Origin: an uncultured bacterium
GTDB lineage: Bacteria; Desulfobacterota; GWC2-55-46
Assembly: GCA_905339405.1 (NCBI GenBank)
Contig: CAJPGC010000022.1
Coordinates: forward strand, 1-64,000
Direction of reading: 5' to 3'
Length of the DNA stretch: 64,000 bases
Both the position numbers and the translations under genes were made by a program. Under the pieces are notes generated by a model. The model saw only the letters and a list, made by a program, of their open reading frames with translations. It did no database searches and was not told the origin of the DNA. How positions within the stretch are numbered: position 1 is the first letter of the stretch; each line of letters opens with the position of its first letter. Positions 7,639 through 16,005 of the stretch are shown here, one piece after another.

Positions 7639-8552
7639 GACAGAAACCGCTCTGCCGTCTCTGAGATTTCCTTTCTTTCCGAAGGGCTGAACCATCTTGT
7701 CGCTGTATCCTTCCTGAACCATGTTAGCTGTCTTTTGGCGTAATGCCTGGTGTTGCGTTTCATGAGACTCACGGCTTCCTCGAAAGGGTACTCGCCTTTG
7801 AGAAAACCGGACATTTCTTTATAACCCAATCCGCACATCGGCTTCAAGTCATAACCAAAGCCCATGTCCGAAAGGGCCCTCGTCTCCTCAAGAAGCCCGG
7901 CAGATATCATCTGGTCTACCCTGGCGTCGATGGCGGCGTAGAGCTGCTCCCTTCCGGTATTCAGCCCGATTTTCAGGCATTCATATTGCTCTTCGCTGAA
8001 GGAGTGCTCTTTCTGGAGGCTGGACATTGGCCTTCCGGCAAGCTCGAAGACTTCTATGGCCCTGACGACCCTGTTGAGGTTGTTGGGGTGTATCCGGGAG
8101 GCACCCTCAGGGTCTATTTTCCTGAGCATCTCGTGGAGGGCTTCCCTTCCCTGGCCTGAGGCGATAGCCACAAGCTCTTGTCTTAGTTCGCGGTTCGCCT
8201 CCGGGCCGCTGAAGAGCCCCTGTGTAAGGGCCTTTATGTACAACCCGGTGCCGCCAGCCAGTATAACGTTCTTGCCGCGAGCCGCTATCTCATTGATTTT
8301 ATTGGAAGCTTCCGTCCTGAAACGGGCCGCCGTGTACTCTTCGTCGGGGTAGACCACGTCGATGAGGTGGTGGGCAACGCCCTTTCTCTCCTCGAACGTG
8401 GGCTTGCCTGTGCCGATGTCCATGAGCTTGTAGACCTGCATTGAGTCGGCGCTTATTACCTCGCCGTTAAACAGGAGTGCGAGCTCGACCGCCAGAGAGC
8501 TTTTGCCGCTGGCCGTAGGGCCTGAGATTATGACGAGCCTTGTTTTACCCAT
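7635..8552 (-). CDS. miaA: tRNA dimethylallyltransferase
   Basis: Adds the dimethylallyl group to A37 of tRNAs that read UNN codons. 305 aa, normal length. The P-loop GPTASGKSSL (about 10-19) and the substrate motif SADSMQVYKLMDIGTGKP are both intact, as is the GGTGLYIKAL motif. Its TGA overlaps the start of the next gene by 4 nt. Confidence 0.95.
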   Translation of the reverse strand: MGKTRLVIISGPTASGKSSLAVELALLFNGEVISADSMQVYKLMDIGTGKPTFEERKGVAHHLIDVVYPDEEYTAARFRTEASNKINEIAARGKNVILAGGTGLYIKALTQGLFSGPEANRELRQELVAIASGQGREALHEMLRKIDPEGASRIHPNNLNRVVRAIEVFELAGRPMSSLQKEHSFSEEQYECLKIGLNTGREQLYAAIDARVDQMISAGLLEETRALSDMGFGYDLKPMCGLGYKEMSGFLKGEYPFEEAVSLMKRNTRHYAKRQLTWFRKDTATRWFSPSERKEISETAERFLS

Positions 8553-8601
8553 AGGAGTATTGTCCCAGGTAGGGACAGAAAAATTATATCATTTCGATGG
8601 G

Positions 8602-9426
8602 TTATGCCGCCAGTTTTATGAGGGTGAGCTCGGGCGGGCAGTTGAACCTGACTGGTATGAGCGAGACGCCTATGCCGCGGGATACGTAGACCTGTGTGGG
8701 CCTCGAAAGCGCCACCAGCCCGCCGGAGTACTTCTGGCCGTAGTTTGACGGCACCACCGGGGCGAGCCCGAATGGCAGACGCACCTGCCCGCCGTGGGTG
8801 TGGCCGGACAACACGAGGTCGACCCGCTCGCCTGCTGGCAGTCGTTCGGCGTAATCAGGGTGATGTGAAAGAAGGAGCCTGGGGATGGAAGGGTCGGCAC
8901 CTTTTAACGCTTCTTTCGCGTCGGGCGCGTCCTCGAGGAGGTCGGCCACCCCGGCAACGCAAAGGGCGGCCCCGTTCGCTTCAACGTACATATGGCTGTT
9001 CCTGAGAAGAGGTATGGCGTGCGAGGCGAAGACGTCTTCGGCGTAGCCTCTGCCGTGGATGTAGTCGTGGTTTCCGAGTATGGCAACAGTGCCGTATCTG
9101 GCCTTTAGGCCGGAAAGGGCTTTTATGGCCGGGGCCATGTATTTTTTGTCTGTGTCAATGTAGTCGCCGGTCAATACGACGAGGTCGGGGGCGAGCCTGT
9201 TGGCCTCCTCGACGACTTTTTTGATGTACTCGAGGCTTATCGCGCCGCCGTGGTGGACGTCGGTTATCTGGCAGATTCTGAAGCCTTGCAACCCGGCCGG
9301 GAGGTTGTTGATGCGGACGGACGTCTCGACTATCTCCACCATCCTTGGCTCTACGACAAAACCTTCGAGAAGGAGGCCGCCTCCGAGGAGGAGCCCGCCT
9401 TTCATGAACGACCTGCGCGATATCAC
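8602..9426 (-). CDS. metallophosphoesterase, Tat-exported, YkuE/YaeI-like
   Basis: 274 aa calcineurin-like phosphoesterase. The N-terminus has a twin-arginine signal (SRRSFMKG followed by a hydrophobic stretch), so it should be exported folded. All metal-binding blocks are present: ITDVHHGG, TGDYID, GNHDY, LLSHHPDY and SGHTHGGQ. Relatives act on UDP-diacylglucosamine or other phospho-compounds; the substrate here is unknown. The start is a GTG at 9426 just after the mutL stop, with AGAGGTAGG upstream. It is the distal gene of a mutL unit. Confidence 0.85.
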   Translation of the reverse strand: MISRRSFMKGGLLLGGGLLLEGFVVEPRMVEIVETSVRINNLPAGLQGFRICQITDVHHGGAISLEYIKKVVEEANRLAPDLVVLTGDYIDTDKKYMAPAIKALSGLKARYGTVAILGNHDYIHGRGYAEDVFASHAIPLLRNSHMYVEANGAALCVAGVADLLEDAPDAKEALKGADPSIPRLLLSHHPDYAERLPAGERVDLVLSGHTHGGQVRLPFGLAPVVPSNYGQKYSGGLVALSRPTQVYVSRGIGVSLIPVRFNCPPELTLIKLAA

Positions 9427-9433
9427 CGGTTGC

Positions 9434-11173
9434 CTACCTCTTGAACATCGCCTCCAGCTCGCCCCTTGATATGCGTTTCACCACGGGTCTGCCGTGAGGG
9501 CAGTGGCCGGCGAAGTCTACTTTTGAAAGGTCTTTTAAGAGCGCCTGCGCTTCGCCGCTGGAAAGGGCCCGGGGGCCGCGGACGACGCTGTGGCAGGCTA
9601 CGCGCATGAGCGCGGCTTCTATCTTCTCGTCGACTTTCGAGCTGCCGCCGAACGCGGCCATCTCCTGCGCAAGCTCCTTTACAAGGTGGCAGCTTGCCCT
9701 TCCTGAAAGTATATCAGGAACTGATTTGACGAGGAAAGTCTCTCCTCCTGATTTTATCGAAGGCCCGAAGGCGGCGACCTCGAAGCCCATCTCCGAAAGC
9801 TTCGTAAGGGCTGAGAGGACCTCTTCCTTCTCATCCGGCGTAGTCTCGAAACGCTCGGGCAGAAGAAGGGCCTGGCTTTTTACCGCTCCGGATGCGAAGG
9901 CGTTTTTGAGACGCTCGTAAGCGCACCGCTCGGCTGCCCCGTGCTGGTCGATTATGTAGATTGTCCCGTCCCTTTCGGGAGTCTCGGCGATTATAAATTC
10001 GCCCCAGAGCTGGCCAATAACCGTGAGTCCCAGGAATTCCGGGTTCTTCGTTGCCTCATCCGCCTCTTCGAACTGAAGTGAAAGAGGTGCCTCAATCGGA
10101 ATCGAAGGGCTGTATCGCTCGCCCTGCTCGGCGAGAAAAGGGCGCCCCGTTTGAGCACCGGCCCTGAAGGTCTGCGGCCTTTCGTACGAGACAGGGCGGG
10201 TCGAAAAAGCCGTGAGCGCCCCCCTGACGGCGTATTTCACCAGGTCGTATATATACTTCGTGTTCTTGAACCTGACTTCGCTCTTAGTCGGGTGGATGTT
10301 GACGTCGACGTCTTCCGGCGGCGTCTTCAAGTCGAGGACGATGAATGGGTATCTGCCCGGGTCGAGGAGCTGGCCATATCCTTCAAGTATAGCGCGGTTT
10401 ATGGACCTGTCGCGCACAGGGCGGCCGTTGACGTATGTGTGGACGTATTTTACCGTCGGGTATGTAAGCTCGTGGGTGCCGATGAAACCTTTCAAGTCGG
10501 GCGTGTCTATCTCGATGAGCTGTTTCGGGTCAACGCCGAAGAGGTCTGTTATCCTCTGGCGCAAGTTCCCCGGCATTACGTCGAGGGCCCTGCCAGAGCC
10601 GTGTATTATACGGAAACGCCGCTCGGGGTTTACGAGCGCGATCCTCTTGAAAATCTCCAGTATCCTTCCGTACTCTGCCTCTGCCCCGCGGAGGAACTTC
10701 AAGCGCGCGGGCGTGTTGTAGAAGAGGTCTTTTATCTCGATTGAAGTGCCTTCGGGGCAGCCCTCGTCGGAAATCGCGGGCTCTGAGCCGCCTTCTATTA
10801 CGATTGACGTGCCAGCGACCTCGCCGCGTCGTTTTGTCTTCAGGGTCACGTGGGCAACCGACGAGATCGACGCGAGCGCCTCCCCGCGAAAGCCCATGGT
10901 CATTATGTGCTCGAGGTCGTCTTCGGTTGAAATTTTGCTTGTTGCGTGGCGAAGGAAGGCCAGCGGGGCGTCCTCGGCCGCTATGCCCGAGCCGTCGTCG
11001 ACGACTTTGATGAGCCTCTTGCCGCCTTCTATTATGTGTACGGATATCGAGGCCGCACCGGCGTCAAGCGAGTTCTCGAGCAGCTCTTTTAATACTGACT
11101 CGGGCCGCTCAATTACCTCTCCGGCGGCTATCTTTGAGGCGAGTGACTTATCGAGGATATGGATGCGTGACAT
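9434..11173 (-). CDS. mutL: DNA mismatch repair endonuclease MutL
   Basis: Couples MutS mismatch recognition to strand incision. 579 aa. The GHKL ATPase is at the N-terminus (NSLDAGA, DDGSGI, GFRGEALASI). A variable linker covers about 330-380. The C-terminal domain carries the metal-binding endonuclease motif DQHGAAERCAYE and the late motif CPHGRPV. An intact endonuclease motif implies a methyl-independent pathway, with MutL nicking DNA itself rather than relying on MutH. Confidence 0.95.
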   Translation of the reverse strand: MSRIHILDKSLASKIAAGEVIERPESVLKELLENSLDAGAASISVHIIEGGKRLIKVVDDGSGIAAEDAPLAFLRHATSKISTEDDLEHIMTMGFRGEALASISSVAHVTLKTKRRGEVAGTSIVIEGGSEPAISDEGCPEGTSIEIKDLFYNTPARLKFLRGAEAEYGRILEIFKRIALVNPERRFRIIHGSGRALDVMPGNLRQRITDLFGVDPKQLIEIDTPDLKGFIGTHELTYPTVKYVHTYVNGRPVRDRSINRAILEGYGQLLDPGRYPFIVLDLKTPPEDVDVNIHPTKSEVRFKNTKYIYDLVKYAVRGALTAFSTRPVSYERPQTFRAGAQTGRPFLAEQGERYSPSIPIEAPLSLQFEEADEATKNPEFLGLTVIGQLWGEFIIAETPERDGTIYIIDQHGAAERCAYERLKNAFASGAVKSQALLLPERFETTPDEKEEVLSALTKLSEMGFEVAAFGPSIKSGGETFLVKSVPDILSGRASCHLVKELAQEMAAFGGSSKVDEKIEAALMRVACHSVVRGPRALSSGEAQALLKDLSKVDFAGHCPHGRPVVKRISRGELEAMFKR

Positions 11174-11221
11174 GGGGGTAATTAAAACCCAACGGGAGGA
11201 TTTTTTCCAGAAGACTTTTGG

Positions 11222-11325
11222 GACATCCCCCTTTTCTAAAGGGGGAGTGAGGGGGATTATTGGTTTTAGTCATTTCGATTTACTGAAAGAGATGGTGGGC
11301 GAGCCCACCCTACGCGAGTAACCCA
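11222..11325. repeat. pair of short palindromic intergenic units
   Basis: CCCCCTTTTCTAAAGGGGG (about 11227-11245) and GGTGGGCGAGCCCACC (about 11294-11309) lie in the gap between the low-GC gene at 11355 and mutL. Neither has a T-tract in the direction of the adjoining minus-strand genes. They look like members of dispersed palindrome families, not functional terminators. Confidence 0.5.
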
Positions 11326-11354
11326 AACTACGAAGCTCTCTTGAAATCTTTCAA

Positions 11355-12308
11355 TCAATCATCAATTAATTTCGCTTCAGCTGGCAACGTTGCCCTAATA
11401 GTTGATTTAAGATCTTCTACAGCTTTATGAGGCTCATTAGCATCCCATTTAATTGTAAGGTGATGATTCGTGTCAAAATGTGTTTTTAATTTCTCAAATT
11501 TTTCTTTTTCGCAAGTATATATCACCGGCTTGCCAAGACCTTCTGCAAACCCAGCTTCCCAATAAGCACCATTATTATCATGTGTTAAATCAGCAATCAA
11601 AAACCTTGATGTCATGATGTCAACTCTTAAGCGGTCATCAATAAGCCCTGCTCGTTTGCTATCATTAAGCGTAACTAACTCAAAACCGGTTTTATCTACC
11701 GCTGGAACAAAATGCGTAGAAAACATATTATCGAGTCCTGGATCTTCAAACTTCATTGCCATAAAGGCCTTACGACCATTAATGGTTCCTTTTTTTAATT
11801 GGTCATAATGGTCCCATCCTTTGAATGTTAATTGGAAATATCCGGTATTTGACATTATGTCAAAGTCTCCATCAACAAGTGATGTGCTCTTTAGGTACTC
11901 TATTATTGAACGAAACCCTTTAATTGTTTTAGAACCTATTTCGGAAATATGCCATTCCGCAGCAACTTTTACATTTTCACCAAATCCGATGCTGTTCTCA
12001 CCTAACCATAGGATAAGATTATCGGCTTGCTCCCTATGAGAAGGAACTTTGTTGCTTTTCAATATACTTTCGATTTGAGCATCGGTTAAAATTGGTTGTA
12101 TATTTCTGTGTTTCATTTTGCGTATTGCATGACTGAGGACTACAACTTTATTTTCATTGTCGAGTTTGTTTTGGATGGTGTATAAGGCTGTTTCGCTCAA
12201 ATAAAATTCGCCACAACGCGGACATTCAAAAAATTGATTGCCTGGCCGCTCAATCCTACTGGTGCTGACATTGAGCGCTGATTTGCAAACCGGACATCCA
12301 TTCGACAT
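11355..12308 (-). CDS. zinc-ribbon protein with TIR-like/nucleoside deoxyribosyltransferase-like domain
   Basis: 317 aa. The N-terminal zinc ribbon has CPVC at 5-8 and CPRC about 24 residues later. The middle (about 50-180) is helical and unassigned. The C-terminus begins KAFMAMKFEDPGLDNMF and contains IADLTHDNNGAYWEAGFAEG then GKPVIY. That is the pattern of the nucleoside 2-deoxyribosyltransferase/TIR-like fold, with a Glu in WEAGFA at the catalytic position. Proteins of this type occur in mobile islands and some defence systems. The ATG at 12308 has AGGAG 7 nt upstream. The gene is clearly more AT-rich than both neighbours and sits alone between mutL and rluB, which suggests horizontal acquisition. 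The function is not established. Confidence 0.65.
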   Translation of the reverse strand: MSNGCPVCKSALNVSTSRIERPGNQFFECPRCGEFYLSETALYTIQNKLDNENKVVVLSHAIRKMKHRNIQPILTDAQIESILKSNKVPSHREQADNLILWLGENSIGFGENVKVAAEWHISEIGSKTIKGFRSIIEYLKSTSLVDGDFDIMSNTGYFQLTFKGWDHYDQLKKGTINGRKAFMAMKFEDPGLDNMFSTHFVPAVDKTGFELVTLNDSKRAGLIDDRLRVDIMTSRFLIADLTHDNNGAYWEAGFAEGLGKPVIYTCEKEKFEKLKTHFDTNHHLTIKWDANEPHKAVEDLKSTIRATLPAEAKLIDD

Positions 12309-12350
12309 AATAAAACTCCTAGTCTCGCGTAGTGTAAACCAACATAAAAT

Positions 12351-12378
12351 AAAAAAGCGGGCCCATTCGGGCCCGCTT
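12351..12378 (-). terminator. rho-independent terminator of scp/rluB operon
   Basis: GCGGGCCC/GGGCCCGC stem around ATTC, with a run of six T on the minus strand. It separates rluB from the low-GC gene that follows. Confidence 0.9.
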
Positions 12379-12388
12379 CCATTCAATC

Positions 12389-13618
12389 CTATTTTCCCTT
12401 CGACAAGTGCTGGAGCGCTTCCAGCTCCTTTTCGGTCAAGGGCCGCCATTCGCCGGGTTTTAGCGCCCCGAGGCGGATTCCAGCGAACTCGACCCTTTTG
12501 AGCTTTTGCACCGGGTGGCCTATCGCCATGCACATCCTCTTGACCAGGTGGTTCCTGCCCTCGAAGACCGTAAGCTCTATCCACGAGTTCTCATCGGTCG
12601 CACGGAGGAACTTCGCTTTCGCCGGAAGGGTCCTTCCGTCCTCGAGATAGACGCCGTTCTCCAGCTTCTGTAGCCTCTCTCTCGTGGGCGCGCCTTTTAC
12701 CTTTACCTGGTAGACCTTGGCGACCCCGAAGGTCGGGTGTATGAGCCTGTTGGAGAGGTCCCCGTCGTTGGTGAGGAGGATTACTCCTTCGGCGTCGTAG
12801 TCGAGCCTGCCGACAGGGTAAACTCTGACCTTCACTCTCACGAGGTCGGTCACTACCGGCCTGTTGTGCTCGTCAGAGACCGCGCTTATGTAGCCCTTTG
12901 GCTTGTTGAGGAGTATATAGGCCTTCGGCTGTCCGCCTGCCGTGATCTTCCTTCCGTCTACTTCTATCCTGTCGCTGAAGGGGTTTGCCTTGGCCCCGAG
13001 CTCGGTCACGACCTGCCCGTTCACCACGACGCGGCCTTGTGTCATGAGCTCTTCGGCCTTGCGCCTTGAGGTCACGCCTCCTGCGGCTATTATCTTCTGG
13101 ATCCTCTCGAGCTTGTCGACAGACGGGACGGCAGCCTTCTGCTTAGACCTTGCCCTCGGTCTCGGGGTCTGTATCCTCGCCTTCTCCGTCTCTTTCCTTA
13201 GTGCCCGCTCTTTCGGAGACTCCGTCCTCGGTCTCTGAGTCCGGGTCTCCTTCCCTGTCTCTTTCCTCAAGGTCCGGTTCGATGGAGCTTCCCTCCGCCT
13301 CTCGGGCCTCTCCCCCTTCGGAGTCTCCGTTCTCGGGCGCTCCGGCCTCGGGCCCCTCTGAGTCCGGGTCTCCTTCCCGGTCTCTTTCCTCAAGGTCCGG
13401 TTCGGTCTCTCCTGCCTCTGAGTCTCCTCCGGCTTCGTCCGGGTCGGTCTCCTCCCAGTCCCCTGCTGAGGCCTGGATGTCTTCCCCTTCGGGGACTCCT
13501 GTTCCGTCCTGTATTGACTCTTGAACTTCGTCTTCGAGGCTGCCTGGGGCTTTCTCGGCCCCTTGAACCCTGTCTTCGACTGTTGTCTCGGCTGTTCCTT
13601 GCCCTTCTTTCTGGGCAT
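12389..13618 (-). CDS. rluB: 23S rRNA pseudouridine synthase RluB-like, with long basic N-terminal extension
   Basis: Isomerises uridine in 23S rRNA (position 2605 in E. coli numbering). 409 aa. Residues 1-165 are a low-complexity Arg/Lys/Pro/Thr/Glu tail. The S4 RNA-binding domain starts near 167 (SVDKLERIQ), and the synthase core contains GRLDYDAEGVILLTNDGDL with the catalytic Asp. The ATG at 13618 has GGAGG at ideal spacing (7 nt), yet it lies inside scpB: the first 476 nt overlap scpB in the +1 frame. No usable ATG lies between the scpB stop and the S4 domain. The tail contains RTLRKETGKETRTQR twice, reflecting a 49-bp direct repeat in the DNA. Confidence 0.88.
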   Translation of the reverse strand: MPRKKGKEQPRQQSKTGFKGPRKPQAASKTKFKSQYRTEQESPKGKTSRPQQGTGRRPTRTKPEETQRQERPNRTLRKETGKETRTQRGPRPERPRTETPKGERPERRREAPSNRTLRKETGKETRTQRPRTESPKERALRKETEKARIQTPRPRARSKQKAAVPSVDKLERIQKIIAAGGVTSRRKAEELMTQGRVVVNGQVVTELGAKANPFSDRIEVDGRKITAGGQPKAYILLNKPKGYISAVSDEHNRPVVTDLVRVKVRVYPVGRLDYDAEGVILLTNDGDLSNRLIHPTFGVAKVYQVKVKGAPTRERLQKLENGVYLEDGRTLPAKAKFLRATDENSWIELTVFEGRNHLVKRMCMAIGHPVQKLKRVEFAGIRLGALKPGEWRPLTEKELEALQHLSKGK

Positions 13619-14150
13619 ACTCTTCCTCCATTTTCTGGATATCCTTAAGGGTCGGCAGGCAGGAGAGGTCCTTAAGGTCAAAGGTCTCGAGGAACTCCTT
13701 GGTCGTACCGTAGACAACGGGCCTGCCAGGGACTTCCTTGCGGCCCACTATCTTGATGAACCTCTTTTCCATGAGCGTGGCGAGCACTCCGCCCGAATCG
13801 ACGCCCCTTACAGCTTCTATCTCTCCCCTGGTAACGGGCTGCTTGTACGCTATTACAGCAAGGCTTTCCATCGCGGCCTTGCTTATCTTCTGCATGCCGA
13901 TCTTGAAGAACTTCCTGAGCCACGGCGCGAACTCCGGGTTCGTCCTGAACTGGAAGCCGCCGCCGACCTCTTCTATGAGAAAGCCGCCAGCTTTCGCCCT
14001 GTAGTCCTCGACGAGCTCGCCCAGGGCTTCTTTTATTATAGCCCGTTCCTCGCCTTCGAGTATACCGGCGAGCTTCTCGAAGCTTATGGCCGAATCGGCG
14101 GCGAAGATAAGCGATTCAAGTACGGGTTTGAGGCTTTCCTTATCGAGCAT
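13143..14150 (-). CDS. scpB: segregation and condensation protein B with acidic C-terminal tail
   Basis: Winged-helix kite subunit that joins ScpA and SMC in the bacterial condensin complex. 335 aa, against the usual 180-230. Residues 1-177 form the standard protein, ending DLSCLPTLKDIQKMEEE. Residues 178-335 are an Asp/Glu/Gly/Pro-rich, probably disordered tail, with EPDLEERDREGDPDSE occurring twice. The tail begins exactly where the rluB start codon lies (Tyr178 contains the ATG shifted by one base) and is encoded entirely in sequence shared with rluB. scpA lies 65 bp upstream, across a small palindromic repeat. Confidence 0.9.
   Translation of the reverse strand: MLDKESLKPVLESLIFAADSAISFEKLAGILEGEERAIIKEALGELVEDYRAKAGGFLIEEVGGGFQFRTNPEFAPWLRKFFKIGMQKISKAAMESLAVIAYKQPVTRGEIEAVRGVDSGGVLATLMEKRFIKIVGRKEVPGRPVVYGTTKEFLETFDLKDLSCLPTLKDIQKMEEEYAQKEGQGTAETTVEDRVQGAEKAPGSLEDEVQESIQDGTGVPEGEDIQASAGDWEETDPDEAGGDSEAGETEPDLEERDREGDPDSEGPEAGAPENGDSEGGEAREAEGSSIEPDLEERDREGDPDSETEDGVSERAGTKERDGEGEDTDPETEGKV
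13233..13404. repeat. 49-bp direct repeat within the scpB/rluB overlap
   Basis: The 49-bp units at 13233-13281 and 13356-13404 differ at one position (CCTGTCT against CCGGTCT). The repeat is 123 bp apart, a multiple of three, so both overlapping frames carry a repeated peptide. Expansion of this unit would lengthen the acidic ScpB tail and the basic RluB tail together. Confidence 0.85.
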
Positions 14151-14167
14151 AGGTCTATTCTTCCTTT

Positions 14168-14228
14168 TTAAAAATTGCTATTTCCCCGAGTTCTTTCTCG
14201 ACCTCGGTAAAAAAACTAATTTTTAGAG
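14168..14228. repeat. short copy of family M palindrome, copy D
   Basis: AAAAATTGCTATTTCCCCGAG at the left and CTCGG...ACTAATTTTTAGAG at the right match the two ends of copies A and B, with the central hairpin missing. It occupies the scpA-scpB gap. Its right end reaches into scpA, so the last codons of scpA (AAA AAT TAG) are repeat sequence. Confidence 0.6.
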
Positions 14229-15013
14229 TCACCCTCGTCGTTTTCAGGGGTCTCAACCGCCCCCGTAATCTCAACCGGCTGCGTTTCGTCTCTTTTTTCG
14301 TCCGAGACGTATACCCTTATCACGCCGTCGTCGGTCTGGTGTATCTTAATCATGAGGAGCTTGGCTAGCTCGAGGACCGCGAGGAAAGTGACGACTATCT
14401 CACCCCTCGTGGCCCCGTCCGGGAAAAGGCCCGTGAACGTGGAGGACTTTTCGGAGGTCAAAAGCTCCATGATGAAGTTTATCTTGTCGGCTATCTTGAA
14501 CCGCTCTGAGGTGAGCTCGAATTTGCGCTCTTTCGGGGCCCTGGCGATGACGGCCTTTATCGCCTCCATGAGGTCGAAGACAGAGACGTTGACGAACCCG
14601 GCCCCTTCCTCGAGCTCTTCCAGCGGGATGTCGTTGCCACGGAGGAATACGTCCCTGCCGAGCATGGTCCTGTCTGAGAGCTCTTTTGCCGCTTCCCTGT
14701 ACCTCTGGTACTCGAGGAGGCGCTTCACGAGCTCTTCCCTCGGGTCTATCCCCTCGTCTTCTTCCGGCGGGGCCTCTTCGTCCACAGGCAGGAGCATCTT
14801 GCTCTTGATGTGCACGAGGGTTGCCGCCATGACGAGGAACTCGCCCGCGAACTCGAGGTTCATCTCCTTCATTATGTCGATATACTCGAGATACTGCTCG
14901 GTTATGACCGCAACAGGTATGTCGTATATGTCGACTTCGTTCCTCTTTATGAGGTGGAGGAGGAGGTCGAGGGGCCCCTCGAATATGTCGAGCTTTATGT
15001 TGTAGAAGGCCAT
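14216..15013 (-). CDS. scpA: segregation and condensation protein A
   Basis: Kleisin subunit of the SMC-ScpAB condensin. 265 aa. The N-terminal SMC-binding helices are clear (FEGPLDLLLHLIKRNEVDIYDIP), followed by an acidic middle (DEEAPPEEDEGI) and the C-terminal winged helix (GEIVVTFLAVLELAKLLMI). The start is 4 bp after the trpS stop. The stop codon comes from the edge of a dispersed repeat. smc itself lies far away, at the right end of the window. Confidence 0.94.
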   Translation of the reverse strand: MAFYNIKLDIFEGPLDLLLHLIKRNEVDIYDIPVAVITEQYLEYIDIMKEMNLEFAGEFLVMAATLVHIKSKMLLPVDEEAPPEEDEGIDPREELVKRLLEYQRYREAAKELSDRTMLGRDVFLRGNDIPLEELEEGAGFVNVSVFDLMEAIKAVIARAPKERKFELTSERFKIADKINFIMELLTSEKSSTFTGLFPDGATRGEIVVTFLAVLELAKLLMIKIHQTDDGVIRVYVSDEKRDETQPVEITGAVETPENDEGDSKN

Positions 15014-15017
15014 CGGT

Positions 15018-16004
15018 CTATTCGAGCCCCATAGCGTGGCGCACGTGGGCCATCGTCTCCTGGGCTACCTGCGAAGCTTTTTTCGCGCCAGCTTTGAGTA
15101 TTTCGGTTATTTTTCCCGGGTCTGCCTCAAGTTCTCTGCGCCTCTTCTGAACGGGCTCGATGGAAGCGAGCACCTTGGGGATGACCGACTTCTTGCACTC
15201 GATACAGCCTATCAAGGCCTTTGTGCAGCCTTCCCTGACCCAGTTTATGGTCTCCTCGTTCGAATAGAGGGTGTGGAAGGTCAAAAAGAGCGGGCAGACG
15301 TCCGGGTTTCCGGCGTCCGTGCGGAGCTTCCTCGCCGTATCGGTCATCATCGTGCGTATCTTCTTGTCGATCTCCTCGGGCGCGTCGGAGAGGAATATCG
15401 AGTTGTTGTACGACTTGCTCATCTTCCTGCCGTCGGTGCCCAGGACCTTCGGTATGGCCGTAAGGAGCGTTTGCGGCTCAGGGAAGACCTCGCCGTAGAA
15501 GTGGTTGAACCTGCGGGTTATCTCCCTTGAAAGCTCCAGGTGCGGGGCCTGGTCTATGCCAACGGGCACCTTGGACGCCTTGTAGATTATTATGTCCGAG
15601 GTCTGCAGGACCGGGTAGCCCAGGAAGCCGAAGGTAAGGAGGTCCTTTTCCTTCATCGCCTCTATCTGCTCCTTGTAGGTCGGGTTCCTCTCGAGCCAGG
15701 GCAGGGGCGTTATCATCGAAAGGAGGACGTGGAGCTCCGCGTGCTCTTTTATCGACGACTGCCTGAAGATGGTGGCCTTCGAGGGGTCTATCCCGACGGA
15801 GAGCCAGTCTATTACCATCTCGCGGATATTATCTTTGATATTCGCAGGGTTGGCGTAGTCGGTGGTGAGGGCGTGCCAGTCTGCGACGAAAAAGAAGCAC
15901 TCGTACTCTTCCTGGAGCTTGAGCCAATTGGCGAGCACCCCGTGAAAGTGGCCGAAATGCAGCTTTCCGGTCGGCCTCATGCCGCTCAAGACGCGGTGCG
16001 CCAT
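15018..16004 (-). CDS. trpS: tryptophanyl-tRNA synthetase
   Basis: Class I aminoacyl-tRNA synthetase charging tRNA-Trp. 328 aa, normal size. The HIGH-type motif is FGHFHG near 17-22 with PTGKLH before it, and KMSKS is at 194-198. AGGAGG precedes the ATG at 16004. Only 1 bp separates it from the upstream M50 peptidase gene. Confidence 0.97.
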   Translation of the reverse strand: MAHRVLSGMRPTGKLHFGHFHGVLANWLKLQEEYECFFFVADWHALTTDYANPANIKDNIREMVIDWLSVGIDPSKATIFRQSSIKEHAELHVLLSMITPLPWLERNPTYKEQIEAMKEKDLLTFGFLGYPVLQTSDIIIYKASKVPVGIDQAPHLELSREITRRFNHFYGEVFPEPQTLLTAIPKVLGTDGRKMSKSYNNSIFLSDAPEEIDKKIRTMMTDTARKLRTDAGNPDVCPLFLTFHTLYSNEETINWVREGCTKALIGCIECKKSVIPKVLASIEPVQKRRRELEADPGKITEILKAGAKKASQVAQETMAHVRHAMGLE

Positions 16005-16005
16005 C

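Noticed and set aside
13619-13717. Longer rluB start at 13717
   Set aside because: The ATG at 13618 has a well-placed GGAGG; 13717 lies deeper in the conserved ScpB region and has none noted.
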